In this document: positions 47,518 to 59,078 of the stretch, one piece after another
How the letters are laid out: every line of letters begins with the position of its first letter
Position numbering within the stretch: position 1 is the stretch's first letter
Assembly: GCA_027485995.1 (NCBI GenBank)
Contig: JAIXPW010000119.1
Span: 1 to 64,000 of the forward strand
Origin: Verrucomicrobiaceae bacterium
GTDB lineage: Bacteria > Verrucomicrobiota > Verrucomicrobiia > Verrucomicrobiales > Akkermansiaceae
DNA: 64,000 nucleotides
Direction of reading: 5' to 3'
Position numbers and translations under genes: made by a program
The notes under the pieces: model-generated
What the model was told of the DNA's origin: nothing
Database searches by the model: none
Seen by the model: only the letters and a program-made list of their open reading frames with translations

Positions 47518-49443
47518 TTACGGTGCCTTCGCCAGCGGTGACAGATCGCCGTCCAACTTGTCACGTCGCATGGCTCCGGGCTGCTGCATGAGTTCCTTCA
47601 GGAGCGGCAGGTGCTTCTCGTAAACGCCGCGCGGAGTAGTCTGGTGGCGCACAGCGATCCAGGCGGCCTTGCCGACGATTTCTCCCATCATGCCGCAGGT
47701 GCGCATGACGCGGACCGGGCCGAGAGCCTCGTGATCGACGCTGATGTCACGCCCGGCCATGAAGAGGTTGCTGACGTTGCGGCTGTAGAGGCAGCGGTAG
47801 GGCGCCCAGTAGGGGCCCTGATACTTGAAATCCTTCCCGTCGGTGGCCTTGGAAATGAATTCCTCACCCTCGTGGCCCTTGTCGAATTTCGGATCCGGCG
47901 CATGGAGGTCGATGTGCCAGGTGCAGGGGAAGGCTCCATCGGGATATTGCTTCGAGGTGCGGAAATCCTCGCCCTTCAAAACGACGTCGCCCAGCAAGCG
48001 TCGCGATTCACGCTTTCCGGCGATGAAGGCCGACCAGCCGAGGCGGTGGTTCGGATACATTTTGTCGACGTTCTTCAGCGTGTCCCAAGCACCATACATG
48101 GCCCGCATGTTCAGGTCGCGGATGCGCTCGATGTCCTTGATCGAGTCCTTGTCGAAGCCGCTTTCCCAGAACCAGCCGCCGAGGTTCTTGAGACCGGTGC
48201 CGCCCCATTGGCCGTTGTTGTTGGCGCGACCTGGAAAGGGCTTGTTGCTCAAATCGATCGCCCATGGAGTGCGCGGGAAGGGCGCGGCCACGTTTCCGGC
48301 CTGGGTGGCCATGGAGAGGGCATCCTTGTCCTTGCACTCGCATTTCAGGACCTGCTTCTCGTCGGCCTGATCGAGGACGTTCCAGAGATTGCTCGCACCC
48401 ATCTTGGTGCCTTTCGCGATCTCGTAGTCGGCTCCGGCGAGGAAGCCGACCGTGCCATCGCCGGTGCAATCCGCGAAGAGCTTGCCGCTTACCTTGATCC
48501 GTTTCGCCGTGCGGATGTTCTGCGAGGTGACTGAGAAAATGCGACTGCCGCGGGACTCCACGGCATCGACCCGCTGTTCAAGCATCAGGGTGATCCTGGG
48601 CTCGGCGGCGACGACGTCAGTCTTGCGCTTGTCGGCGAAGATTTCCGCACGGCCAGCATTGGCATCCCCCGGAGTCTTTTCCGGAACGAGTTCCTTCACG
48701 ATGTCGCCGATGTGCGTGTAGGGCTTTTGGTTGGTGTGTCCTTCCGGCCAGACGCGGACTTCCGAGCTGCCGTTGCCACCGAGGACCGGTCGATCCTGGA
48801 TGAGGGCGACGGTCAGCCCATTCCGGGCGGCGGAAACGGCGGCGCTGGTGCCCGCGATGCCACCTCCCACGACGACGAGATCATAGCTGCCACCGTCCAC
48901 TGGCTTCTCAGGCAGCCCGAGGGTCTTTTGGCGGAAAGCGGCGAGGGCTGCCAGTTCGTTTGGCGGGCTGAACCCCGGATCCTTCGAGAAAAGAATCGCA
49001 TCGCAGCGGCCCTCGAAGCCGGTCAGGTCGTGCAAGGCGACGGTGGTTTCGCCGGAAATCTCCACGCTGCCACCACTCTGCCAGTGCCATTGCTCGCCCT
49101 CGGTGCCGAAGGTCGTGGCGAGCGGCTTGCCATTGATGAGGACCTGGAACTTTCCCGGTGCTCCCGATGCTTTCCAAGGAGCAACCCAGTCGCGGGTGCG
49201 GACCCAGACGCGATAGGTTCCGGGCGAGGCAAACGTGGCCTTGGTCACGGCATCCTTCACCGGCACCCCGAGGCCGTGGGCGAGAAGGTAGGATGAGCCC
49301 ATCACTTCCATGAGCTGCTGGTCCACGTCCCAGCCGCCGGTTTGGTCGAACTGCTCGGCTTCAAGTAGGACATTCTGACCACTGGCCATCGTGGAGAGGG
49401 CTGACAGCAGCAACGAGAGGCGAATGAGAAACTTGGGTTTCAT
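47518..49443 (-). CDS. Secreted FAD-dependent oxidoreductase with N-terminal beta-sandwich module
   Basis: The 641-residue product has a Sec signal, a beta-rich N-terminal domain of about 140 residues (VLLEAEQFDQTGGW ... YRVWVRTRDW) similar to carbohydrate-binding folds, and an FAD-binding domain. The latter shows VVVGGGIAGTSAAVSAARNG, then VLGGNGSSEVRVW, of the FAD_oxidored type. Such proteins are common in polysaccharide-degrading Planctomycetes and Verrucomicrobia, but their substrates are not established. The ATG at 49443 (MKPKFLIRLS) is used. Confidence 0.8.
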   Translation of the reverse strand: MKPKFLIRLSLLLSALSTMASGQNVLLEAEQFDQTGGWDVDQQLMEVMGSSYLLAHGLGVPVKDAVTKATFASPGTYRVWVRTRDWVAPWKASGAPGKFQVLINGKPLATTFGTEGEQWHWQSGGSVEISGETTVALHDLTGFEGRCDAILFSKDPGFSPPNELAALAAFRQKTLGLPEKPVDGGSYDLVVVGGGIAGTSAAVSAARNGLTVALIQDRPVLGGNGSSEVRVWPEGHTNQKPYTHIGDIVKELVPEKTPGDANAGRAEIFADKRKTDVVAAEPRITLMLEQRVDAVESRGSRIFSVTSQNIRTAKRIKVSGKLFADCTGDGTVGFLAGADYEIAKGTKMGASNLWNVLDQADEKQVLKCECKDKDALSMATQAGNVAAPFPRTPWAIDLSNKPFPGRANNNGQWGGTGLKNLGGWFWESGFDKDSIKDIERIRDLNMRAMYGAWDTLKNVDKMYPNHRLGWSAFIAGKRESRRLLGDVVLKGEDFRTSKQYPDGAFPCTWHIDLHAPDPKFDKGHEGEEFISKATDGKDFKYQGPYWAPYRCLYSRNVSNLFMAGRDISVDHEALGPVRVMRTCGMMGEIVGKAAWIAVRHQTTPRGVYEKHLPLLKELMQQPGAMRRDKLDGDLSPLAKAP

Positions 49444-49500
49444 GGAAATGGGTTTGCGCAACCTTGTTACGAAAATGAATCAGAATGCTTTCATTCACAT

Positions 49501-50070
49501 TCACTTTTCTCGGGTCCGACAGAGACAGTCGACCGAGTGGTCGTTCACCATGCCGACGCCCTGCATGAAGGCGTAGAGCGTGGTGGAGCCGACGAAGTTG
49601 AACCCGGCTTTGCGGAGCGCCTTGCTCATTGCGTCGGATTCCGGGGTCTTCGACGGGTAGTCGGCCAGGGACTTGCGCTGGTTCACCTGGGGTTTCCCGC
49701 CGATGAAGCTCCACAGCCATTTCACGGCATCACCCTCGCGGGTTTCGAGTTCCAGCCACGCTTTCGCATTCTGACGGACGGAGAAGATTTTTCCGCGATG
49801 GCGGATGATGCCGGGATCGAGGACGAGTTTCTCAAGTTGTGCGTCGGTCATCTTCGCTACCTTTTCCGGAACGAACTGATGGAAGACCTGACGATAACGC
49901 TCGCGCTTCTGAAGCACCGTCCACCAGGAAAGTCCCGCCTGTGCGCCTTCGAGGCAGATGTTTTCAAAGAGGTAGCGACGATCAAACGACGGCACGCCCC
50001 ATTCGGTGTCGTGATACTCCCGATAGAGGTCGAGATGCGCGGGCAGCCAGGGGCAGCGGACGGTTTCCAT
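49501..50070 (-). CDS. tag: DNA-3-methyladenine glycosylase I
   Basis: The 189-residue enzyme begins METVRCPWL and continues with YREYHDTEWGVP, FENICLEGAQAGLSWWTVL and GVGMVNDHSVDCLCR. These include the zinc-binding Cys and His residues of the Tag family. It excises 3-methyladenine from alkylated DNA. The ATG at 50070 is used since the family starts there. Confidence 0.92.
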   Translation of the reverse strand: METVRCPWLPAHLDLYREYHDTEWGVPSFDRRYLFENICLEGAQAGLSWWTVLQKRERYRQVFHQFVPEKVAKMTDAQLEKLVLDPGIIRHRGKIFSVRQNAKAWLELETREGDAVKWLWSFIGGKPQVNQRKSLADYPSKTPESDAMSKALRKAGFNFVGSTTLYAFMQGVGMVNDHSVDCLCRTREK

Positions 50071-50215
50071 GACGAGGGACATTGAAGGATTTGCGTCGGG
50101 GCGTCCATCCTTGCCGCCATCCCCTGGAAAGATCGAGCACGATGACGCCTCGCTGGAGTTCTGTGTGAGCGCCACGACCAGAAATACCGCCTGCCGCGTT
50201 TTCCTGAGAAACGCC

Positions 50216-50878
50216 TCAGCCCGGCTCGATCAAGCGATAGCCGATGCCTGGTTCGTTGCGGATGACCAGCTTGCCGCCGAGCTTTTTCCGCAGGTGGTTC
50301 GCATAGACGCGGAGGTAATGCGTCTGTCCATCGCCTTGTTGCCCCCAGACCTCGCGCAGGATCTGGCGCTGTGTGACGATCTTTCCCGCATGACGGGCCA
50401 GGCTGCGCAGGAAGGCGAATTCCGTTGGCGTGAGTTTCATCGGGTGACCCGCCAGTTCGGCTTCATGGCGATCGAGGTGCATGAGCAAGGGGCCGACGAC
50501 AAGTTGCGGCGAATCATTCGACACGCGCCGACGCTGGATGACCGCGAGCCGGGCAATCAGCTCCGCCGTGCTGAAGGGCTTGGTGACATAATCGTCGGCA
50601 CCGCTTTCCAGTGCGGCGACCTTGATGTTTTCCTGATCCAGCACCGAGAGGATGAGCACCGGCACATCGCTCCATTCGCGCAGCTTGCGAAGCACGGAAA
50701 GGCCATCGAGATCGGGCAGCCCGAGGTCGAGCAGGACGACGTCGGGTCGATGAAACGCAGCTTCCTGAAGGCCGAGCTGGCCGTTCTCCGCTTCACGCAC
50801 CGTGTAGCCCCGCGATTCCAGCGCCAGCCGCAGCAGGCGACGGATCTGGATTTCATCATCAATCACGAGGGCGGTCAT
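50216..50878 (-). CDS. kdpE: KdpE-family response regulator
   Basis: The 220-residue OmpR-type protein has a receiver domain with Asp51 in VVLLDLGLPDLDG and the lysine in YVTKPF. It also has a C-terminal winged helix (LTPTEFAFLRSLARHAGKIV). It controls the kdp operon with KdpD. The ATG at 50878 is preferred to the long upstream extension. It follows kdpD by 19 bases on the same strand. Confidence 0.92.
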   Translation of the reverse strand: MTALVIDDEIQIRRLLRLALESRGYTVREAENGQLGLQEAAFHRPDVVLLDLGLPDLDGLSVLRKLREWSDVPVLILSVLDQENIKVAALESGADDYVTKPFSTAELIARLAVIQRRRVSNDSPQLVVGPLLMHLDRHEAELAGHPMKLTPTEFAFLRSLARHAGKIVTQRQILREVWGQQGDGQTHYLRVYANHLRKKLGGKLVIRNEPGIGYRLIEPG

Positions 50879-50897
50879 CTGCAGAGTGTGCTCCTGC

Positions 50898-53573
50898 TCA
50901 GGGTTCGGAAACAAGGCCCGGAATGGGATGACTGCTTTCCGACATGAATTCGGCCGCCAACGTGATCTCGAATTCGGCACCGCCCCCGGTCTTGTTGCGG
51001 GCGGAAATGTCACCTCCCAGCTCCCTCAAGAAGCCACGTGCAATCGATAGCCCGAGCCCACTGCCACCGGCCGGAGAACCCGGTGCGCGGTAAAACTTTC
51101 CGAAGACCTTCGACTCCTCGCCGCTCGGCAGACCGGGGCCATGATCGGAGACGACCAGGTGAAGCTGCTTGTCCGAATGAAAGGCCCGCACCTCGATGGC
51201 GGAGCCTTCCGGCGTGTAAACCCCGGCGTTGTGGAGGATGTTGGCGAGTGCCTGCATGAGCAGGGCTTGATCGGTCTTCACCAATGGAAGGTCAGGAGCG
51301 ATTTCGGTTCTAACAGGATGGTGCTTCAAGGCATCACCCGCTGCGGAAACAGCCTCGTCGAGGAGTTCGTGAACGTCACACCATTCAAGCTGCGGCTCGA
51401 CGATCTGGGATTCCAATCGTGTCATTTGCAACAGACCGTCAACCAGCCGCTGGAGCCGCTTGGAGGCGGTGTTGATCTCGACCACGTAGGGATCTTTCGC
51501 GGTCTCGCCCATGCCATCGATCGCGGCGCGGATGACGGCCAGTGGCGTCTTGAGTTCATGGGAAACGCTGTCGAGCAGCGTACGCCGCAGCCGTTCGGAT
51601 TTCTCCAACAGCTCGGCATGTGTCACCGCCTGGATGAAGTGCTCCTTTTCCAGAACAAGGGCGAGTTGCAGCGCGAAGGCCTCCACCGCCTGACGTCTGG
51701 TGAAATCAAGACCCTGCGCCTCGCGATCCAGCCGGATGCCCAGTGCTCCCATCACCGAGGTGGCGGTCTGAAGAGGAAACCAGGTCAGCTCGGACTGAGG
51801 AAGCGTGTCGGTGAATCGCCCGGCGATCTGCTTGTTTCCATAGGCCCAGGCGGCGACGCCGAATTCCTGTTCGCCTGGGACCAGCGTGCTGGCCGGGTGA
51901 ACCTCGGATGGCAGCGAGTGATCGAGCCGCCGCACGACAAGTGCGGACTCGGCGTGCAGCACCGAGTTGATGATGCGCAATGCCTGGGAGAGTCCCTTCT
52001 CCATCTCCGGCGCGAGCGCGGCGCTCTGGGTCACACGCAGCAGGGCATCGGTCTCGATCTGTCTCCGACGCTCCGCGATCTCGCGCTTCTTCAGGCGGGC
52101 TGTTAGATGGCCCATGCTGATGGCGACGACGAAGAACATCACCAGCATCGCCATGTCCTCGGGATCACTGACGTGAAAGGTGAAGCGCGGAGGGATGAAA
52201 AAGTAGTCCCAGACCAGCGCACAGAGACTGGCCATCACCAGCACTGCGAGGCGTCCGACCCGCAGGGCCATCAGCACGATCCCCAAAAGGAAGACCAGGG
52301 CGGGAAGCGTGTAGCCGGTCCACCGCTGCAGGCTCCAGCAGAGAGCTGTTAGAAGTGTGGTGGCGATCAGCACCATGCCGATCTCATGAAACTGGCTGGC
52401 GGCGATCCGTCCGGCAGGCGGAGGATTGACGCGTGAGGAGGGTCGGCCGATCAGAGGCCGCACCACGCAGACGTCGATGTCACCGCTGCCGGCGATGATC
52501 CGGTCATTGAGCGAGGCCTTCCAACGGGATCGGCGGTCCGCCTTGCCGATGATGATTTGGGAAACGTTCCGCTCGCGGGCGACTTCCAGCAGGGTCTCCG
52601 CGATGTCGTCGCCGGTGGCGTGGATGACCTCCGCGCCGAGCCGCCGGGCCAACGCGAGGCCCCGGGCAAGCAGGTCTTCCTCCGATGCGTTGAGTGGTTG
52701 CGTGCGCTCAACCCAGACCGCCAGCCAGGGACAACCGATGCGCCCGGCCGCGCGACGGGTCCAGCGGATCAGGCTTTCCGAGTAGGGAGTGGGACCGACT
52801 CCAACCATCAACCGCGCGTTGGCTTTCCAGGGACTGCTGACTCGTTTTGCGCGGCGGATGTCTTCCAGATCGCGGTCCACCCGTTCGGCGGTGAAACGAA
52901 GCGCCAGCTCGCGCAGGGCTGTTAGATTGCCTTCCTTGAAGAATCCGTCCGCCGCTGCCTGGGCACGCTCGCCGAGATAGACTCTCCCTTCGGAAAGCCG
53001 CTGGATGAGTTTCTCGACACTGAGGTCGATGAGCTGGATCTCATGCGCTCGGTCGAGGATCAGATCCGGCACGGTTTCCTGCACGGCCACGCCGGTGACC
53101 TGGCGGACGATGTCCACCTGACTCTCGATGTGTTGGACGTTGACCGTGGTGCAGACGTCGATGCCGGCATCGAGCAGCTCGAGCACATCCTGATAGCGTT
53201 TCAGGTGTCGGCTGCCGGGTGCGTTGGTATGGGCGAGTTCATCGACCAGCAACAGATCCGGTCGACGTGCGAGAGCGGCATCGAGATCGAATTCCTCAAG
53301 CGTGTGCCCCCCGTGTTCGAGTTTCTGGCGGGGTAGAATCGGCAGACCCTCCACCAGGGCCAGCGTCTCCGCGCGGCCATGAGTTTCCACCACCCCGATG
53401 AGGACATCGAGCCCCTCGTTCTGATGCTGCCGTCCGGAGAGAAGCATCGCGTAGGTTTTCCCAACGCCCGGGCACATCCCGAGGAAGATGAAGAGCCGAC
53501 CGCTCTTTCCCTGCTTCTCCTCGCGCTGCACCTGCAAGAGCAATGCATCCGGATCGGGGCGGTGGTCGTTCAT
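50898..53573 (-). CDS. kdpD: KdpD-family potassium/turgor sensor histidine kinase
   Basis: The 891-residue protein has the complete KdpD order. The N-terminal KdpD domain carries GMCPGVGKTYAML near residue 35. A universal-stress-protein-like domain follows (about residues 250-370), then four transmembrane helices (about 395-500) and a GAF-like segment. The histidine kinase core has SVSHELKTPLAVI (His672) and the ATPase motifs. It senses low potassium and phosphorylates KdpE. Its start lies four bases after the stop of an inserted VapC toxin gene, so the toxin and kdpD probably share a transcript. Eight-base TCTAACAG motifs occur at 51309, 52100, 52347 and 52919. Confidence 0.93.
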   Translation of the reverse strand: MNDHRPDPDALLLQVQREEKQGKSGRLFIFLGMCPGVGKTYAMLLSGRQHQNEGLDVLIGVVETHGRAETLALVEGLPILPRQKLEHGGHTLEEFDLDAALARRPDLLLVDELAHTNAPGSRHLKRYQDVLELLDAGIDVCTTVNVQHIESQVDIVRQVTGVAVQETVPDLILDRAHEIQLIDLSVEKLIQRLSEGRVYLGERAQAAADGFFKEGNLTALRELALRFTAERVDRDLEDIRRAKRVSSPWKANARLMVGVGPTPYSESLIRWTRRAAGRIGCPWLAVWVERTQPLNASEEDLLARGLALARRLGAEVIHATGDDIAETLLEVARERNVSQIIIGKADRRSRWKASLNDRIIAGSGDIDVCVVRPLIGRPSSRVNPPPAGRIAASQFHEIGMVLIATTLLTALCWSLQRWTGYTLPALVFLLGIVLMALRVGRLAVLVMASLCALVWDYFFIPPRFTFHVSDPEDMAMLVMFFVVAISMGHLTARLKKREIAERRRQIETDALLRVTQSAALAPEMEKGLSQALRIINSVLHAESALVVRRLDHSLPSEVHPASTLVPGEQEFGVAAWAYGNKQIAGRFTDTLPQSELTWFPLQTATSVMGALGIRLDREAQGLDFTRRQAVEAFALQLALVLEKEHFIQAVTHAELLEKSERLRRTLLDSVSHELKTPLAVIRAAIDGMGETAKDPYVVEINTASKRLQRLVDGLLQMTRLESQIVEPQLEWCDVHELLDEAVSAAGDALKHHPVRTEIAPDLPLVKTDQALLMQALANILHNAGVYTPEGSAIEVRAFHSDKQLHLVVSDHGPGLPSGEESKVFGKFYRAPGSPAGGSGLGLSIARGFLRELGGDISARNKTGGGAEFEITLAAEFMSESSHPIPGLVSEP

Positions 53574-53577
53574 GTTG

Positions 53578-54015
53578 TTAGATCGAGGGAACCTTCAGTC
53601 CGGCGGCCTTGGCGAGCGCGGCCTGGCGTTGGTCGAAGGTGAGGAATTCCTTGAGGCCCAAAACCGTTGCATGGGCGACGTGCAGGATGTCCAGGGTTCG
53701 GGTGCCCAAGGTTTGTGTGTGCAATCCACCGAGTCGTTCGACCTCCCGATTGACTTCGGCCAAGGCGGGTGCGGCAGTGAAATAGACGCCGTTTTCAAGA
53801 CCCAATGCCTGGTTATGCAGGATCAGAGCCACGTCCTGCGGATCGAGTTGCTTGCGGAATGCCTGCAGCCGGATCGCATTGCGGAATTCCATTTCATGAA
53901 GCCAGGTCCATGCCATGGGAACCCCATGGGCTTTCATCCACGCCTTGGCAGGGGCCGAGTTGGCATCGGCGCTGTGCAAGGAAACGAGGAATCCGGTATC
54001 GGCGTAGCATTTCAT
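53578..54015 (-). CDS. PIN-domain toxin inserted within the kdp locus
   Basis: The 145-residue protein has PIN acids in CYADTGFLV (Asp), WLHEMEFRNAI (Glu), RTLDILHVAHA (Asp) and FLTFDQRQA (Asp). Its start overlaps the antitoxin stop by ATGA (54012-54015). Its stop (ATC TAA) is four bases from the kdpD ATG. It is the third VapC-type toxin of the window and uses a Phd/YefM-like antitoxin. Confidence 0.87.
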   Translation of the reverse strand: MKCYADTGFLVSLHSADANSAPAKAWMKAHGVPMAWTWLHEMEFRNAIRLQAFRKQLDPQDVALILHNQALGLENGVYFTAAPALAEVNREVERLGGLHTQTLGTRTLDILHVAHATVLGLKEFLTFDQRQAALAKAAGLKVPSI

Positions 54016-54260
54016 CGGTCGCCTCGGTCGTATGCGACGATCTGTGTGCCGGTCATCGGCTTCGTCTTGTCAAAGAAGAGCTTTTCGAGGCGTTCATAGT
54101 AATCCGACGGAGGAGCCTCCTCCTCCTTTTTAGCCGACGGGGGGACGATCATTCCCACCACCTTGTTGTAGCGCGTGATCTGGACGGTTTCGCCCTGCTC
54201 GACCCATTCAAGCACCGTTGAGGTCGCGTGCTTCAGCTCCCGGATGTTCGTGGTTCTCAT
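54012..54260 (-). CDS. Phd/YefM-family antitoxin within the kdp locus
   Basis: The 82-residue protein begins MRTTNIRELKHATSTVLEWV and continues VQITRYNKVVGMIVPP, the Phd/YefM fold. A Lys/Glu-rich linker and a toxin-binding C-terminus follow. It lies between kdpC (upstream, 56-base gap) and the PIN toxin. It probably represses its own promoter. Confidence 0.82.
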   Translation of the reverse strand: MRTTNIRELKHATSTVLEWVEQGETVQITRYNKVVGMIVPPSAKKEEEAPPSDYYERLEKLFFDKTKPMTGTQIVAYDRGDR

Positions 54261-54316
54261 TGTAACACAATTTGTGACACATCAGGTGTCGGGTCAAGAA
54301 CGCATTCCAGGTCGCG

Positions 54317-54904
54317 TCATTGGATCGAGTCGAGGGCGAGATTGAGTTTGAGGACGTTCACTCCATCGTCGCCGAGGAGGCCGAGATCTTCCTCGTCGGT
54401 ATTCGCGGTGACGAGCGACTTCACTTGATCCGGCGAAAGCTTGCGGGCCCTGGCAACGCGCTCGACCTGCAGCAGGGCGTTGGCGGGGCTGATGTGCGGA
54501 TCAAGTCCGCTGCCGGAGGCGGTGACGGCATCGGCGGGCACGGCTTGATCGGCGGCGAGGTTGTTTTCGGCGCGATAACTGCCGACCCGTTCCTTGATCT
54601 GGTCGGCGAGCTTTTGGGAGGTGGGGCCGAGGTTGCTGCCGCTGGAGGCGGAGGCGTCGTAGCCGTTCGCGCCGGCGGCTGAAGGGCGCGGATGGAAGTA
54701 GCCATCGCCACTGAAGTTTTGGCCGAGGAGGGTGGAGCCACGGACGATGCCATCCTTGTCGGTGATCAGGCTTCCATTGGCCTTGTCCTTGAAGGCGAGT
54801 TGGGAAATGCCGGTGACCACGAGTGGATAAAGTCCGCAGCAGACGACGGCGAGGATGAGGGTGGAGACGAGGGCCCGGCGAATTTCTGTTAGAAGAGTTT
54901 TCAT
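54317..54904 (-). CDS. kdpC: Potassium-transporting ATPase subunit KdpC
   Basis: The 195-residue protein has one N-terminal helix (ALVSTLILAVVCCGLYPLVV), then a periplasmic-type domain with GSLITDKDGIVRGSTLLGQNF, DYDASASSGSNLGPT-like YDASASSGSNLGPTSQ and a C-terminal NVLKLNLALD. KdpC stabilises the KdpFABC complex and helps ATP use. It follows kdpB, separated by a REP-like element. Confidence 0.93.
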   Translation of the reverse strand: MKTLLTEIRRALVSTLILAVVCCGLYPLVVTGISQLAFKDKANGSLITDKDGIVRGSTLLGQNFSGDGYFHPRPSAAGANGYDASASSGSNLGPTSQKLADQIKERVGSYRAENNLAADQAVPADAVTASGSGLDPHISPANALLQVERVARARKLSPDQVKSLVTANTDEEDLGLLGDDGVNVLKLNLALDSIQ

Positions 54905-54924
54905 GGTGATTCAGATGAAGACTT

Positions 54925-54971
54925 GGAGCTGGAAGCTCCAGAGACGGACTGGAGCAGGATGCTCCAGCCAC
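54925..54971. repeat. REP-like double-hairpin element, copy 2
   Basis: GGAGC (54925-54929) with GCTCC (54935-54939), then CTGGAGCA (54949-54956) with TGCTCCAG (54960-54967): the same arrangement as at 212-258, with only a few base differences. It lies between the kdpB stop (54974) and kdpC (54904) and could tune the relative expression of the two. Confidence 0.65.
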
Positions 54972-54973
54972 AG

Positions 54974-56995
<2,022 letters not shown>

Positions 56996-57009
56996 GGGAT
57001 TGGTTTCTG

Positions 57010-58758
57010 TTAGAAGAGGCTGCCGTTGAGGGTGAGGAAATGTTCGACCACCGGGCCGAGCGCGAGGGCAGGCAGGAAATTCAGCGCTCCGATCAGCAGC
57101 ACGGTGCCGATGAGCAGGAGAGTGAAGGTGGGGCCTGAAACCGGGAAGGTGCCTGCACTGGGTGGGGAGACCTTCTTTTTCACCAGCGATCCGGCGATGG
57201 CCATGATCGGAATGATCATCAGGAAACGGCCGATCAGCATCGCGAGGCCGAGGGTGGTGTTGTAGTGCACGTCGCCGCTGGCCGGTGTGGCGGTCAGACC
57301 CGCGAAGGCACTGCCGTTGTTGCCGGTGGCGGAGCTGAAGGCGTAGAGAACCTCGCTGAAGCCATGGGGGCCGGAGTTGTTGAGCCCCGCGAGACCCCAG
57401 TCGCTGGCGATGGCCCAGGCGGTGAAGCCGAGGATGCTGGCGGTGAGCACGAGCAGGGAAAGCATCGCCATCTTCACCTCGAAGGCCTGGATTCTCTTGC
57501 CGAGATATTCCGGCGTGCGGCCGACCATCAGGCCGGCGATGAAGACCGCGAGAATGACGAAGACGAGCATGCCATAGAGGCCCGCTCCGACGCCGCCAAC
57601 CACGACTTCGCCGAGTTCGATCATGAACAGCGGCACCAGTCCGCCGAGGGCGGTGAAGGAGTCGTGCATCGAGTTCACCGCGCCACAGGAAGCGGAGGTG
57701 GTGATGACGGCGAAGAGCGAGGAGTTGAAGATGCCGAAGCGGACCTCCTTGCCTTCCATGTTGCCATTGGAGGCGAGGACGCCGAGCGATTGATGGATCG
57801 GATTTCCCTTCGACTCCGCCCACCAGCAGACCACGGTGCCAGCCACGAAGAGCAGCATCATCGCGCTCCAAACCGCCCAGCCGTGGGCCTGGTTGCCGGT
57901 CGCTTTCCCGAGATACCAGGTGAGGCCGCTGCCGATCGCGAAGATCGAGAGCATCTGGATGAAGTTCGAGAGCGGTGTCGGGTTTTCAAAAGGCTGGGCC
58001 GCGTTGGCATTGGTGTAACCGCCGCCGTTGGTGCCGAGCATCTTGATGGCGACCTGCGAGGCCATCGGTCCCTGGACGATCGTCTGGGTGTCGGTGGTGA
58101 CATTTTCACCCGTCTGCGGCTCGACGAGTTTTGCTGTGGTGGAGGGCTTGAAATTCTGAACGACTCCCTGCGAAACGAGGAACACCGCGAAGGCCAGCGA
58201 AAGAGGCAGCAGCAGGTAATAGGTGGTGCGGATCAGATCGACCCAGAAGTTGCCGAGGGTCGTGGCCGAGTGGCGGGCGATGCCCCTCACAAGTGCCGCC
58301 GCGATGCCAATGCCGACGGCGGCCGAGGTGAAGTTATGGATGGTGAGAGCGACCATCTGGGAGAAGTAGGACATCGTCGATTCCCCTGCGTAGCTCTGCC
58401 AGTTGGTGTTGGTGGTGAAGCTGACGGCGGTGTTGAAGGCGAGCGCCGGGCTCAGTGCGGACAACCCTTGAGGATTGAGCGGCAGCAGGTGCTGGAGTCG
58501 AAGGATCGCGTAAGTGAAGACGATTCCCACGATGCTGAAGACCAGCATGGCGAAGGTGTAGCCCTTCCAGTCATGCTCCTTGCCCGGCGTCACTCCCATC
58601 AGGCGATAGGTGAGATTTTCAAATGGCCGGATCAGAGGATCGAGCCAGGTGCGGCCTTGTGGATCGAGCACCTGGGTCAGATACAGGCCGATCGGTTTCG
58701 TGATCAGCGCGAGGAGGCCGAGAAAGAGGGCGAATTGCAGCCAGTCGGTGGAGTGCAT
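57010..58758 (-). CDS. kdpA: Potassium-transporting ATPase subunit KdpA
   Basis: The 582-residue membrane protein is the potassium-binding, channel-like subunit. It has the conserved segments [46 protein letters not shown] and [24 protein letters not shown], and about ten helices. It follows kdpF by nine bases and is translated just before kdpB. Confidence 0.95.
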   Translation of the reverse strand: MHSTDWLQFALFLGLLALITKPIGLYLTQVLDPQGRTWLDPLIRPFENLTYRLMGVTPGKEHDWKGYTFAMLVFSIVGIVFTYAILRLQHLLPLNPQGLSALSPALAFNTAVSFTTNTNWQSYAGESTMSYFSQMVALTIHNFTSAAVGIGIAAALVRGIARHSATTLGNFWVDLIRTTYYLLLPLSLAFAVFLVSQGVVQNFKPSTTAKLVEPQTGENVTTDTQTIVQGPMASQVAIKMLGTNGGGYTNANAAQPFENPTPLSNFIQMLSIFAIGSGLTWYLGKATGNQAHGWAVWSAMMLLFVAGTVVCWWAESKGNPIHQSLGVLASNGNMEGKEVRFGIFNSSLFAVITTSASCGAVNSMHDSFTALGGLVPLFMIELGEVVVGGVGAGLYGMLVFVILAVFIAGLMVGRTPEYLGKRIQAFEVKMAMLSLLVLTASILGFTAWAIASDWGLAGLNNSGPHGFSEVLYAFSSATGNNGSAFAGLTATPASGDVHYNTTLGLAMLIGRFLMIIPIMAIAGSLVKKKVSPPSAGTFPVSGPTFTLLLIGTVLLIGALNFLPALALGPVVEHFLTLNGSLF

Positions 58759-58767
58759 GGTCGTGGA

Positions 58768-58851
58768 TCAGAATTTTTCCGGATGAATCATGGCCACGAA
58801 GAGGTAGCCGAGGAGGGCGAGGGCGATGAGCCCGATGACGATGGTTTCCAT
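58768..58851 (-). CDS. kdpF: KdpF small membrane subunit
   Basis: A 27-residue peptide, METIVIGLIALALLGYLFVA then MIHPEKF, with one hydrophobic helix and the KdpF ending HPEKF. KdpF stabilises the KdpABC complex. It lies nine bases before kdpA. Confidence 0.85.
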   Translation of the reverse strand: METIVIGLIALALLGYLFVAMIHPEKF

Positions 58852-58863
58852 GGGATCAATCGG

Positions 58864-58947
58864 TTAGAGTGAGCCGCAGAAGCGGGTGTAGAGAACGCCG
58901 AACGCGAAGAATGCGACGGTGGCGGAAAGGAACAAAACGTCGGACAT
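58864..58947 (-). CDS. Small membrane peptide upstream of kdpF
   Basis: A 27-residue frame (MSDVLFLSATVAFFAFGVLY then TRFCGSL) with one hydrophobic helix. Comparable mini-genes with a C-terminal '.R.C..L' ending are found ahead of kdpF in other bacteria. It is the first ORF of the kdp operon, 12 bases before kdpF. Function unknown. Confidence 0.6.
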   Translation of the reverse strand: MSDVLFLSATVAFFAFGVLYTRFCGSL

Positions 58948-59018
58948 GGCAGTGGGGGTCAGGTGATCCCAGACTGCCACGACTTGAGCGCGACCGTAGT
59001 AAAAGGGCCCTGCCGAGC

Positions 59019-59039
59019 CGTTAAAATCGCGTTAAAATC
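59019..59039 (-). promoter_or_regulatory. Candidate KdpE-binding direct repeat upstream of kdp
   Basis: CGTTAAAATC occurs at 59019-59028 and again at 59030-59039, an 11-base period matching one helical turn. Read on the kdp coding strand these are GATTTTAACG repeats. OmpR-type regulators such as KdpE bind T-rich direct repeats of this spacing upstream of their promoters. The site lies about 70 bases before the first small ORF of the operon. Assigned by position and form only. Confidence 0.45.
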
Positions 59040-59078
59040 CGCCACCGTGGCGGCGCGTCATCGTCGAGGACGCTTGGA

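Noticed and set aside
57265..58872. 535-codon plus-strand frame opposite kdpA
   Set aside because: Antisense shadow; kdpA is unambiguous.
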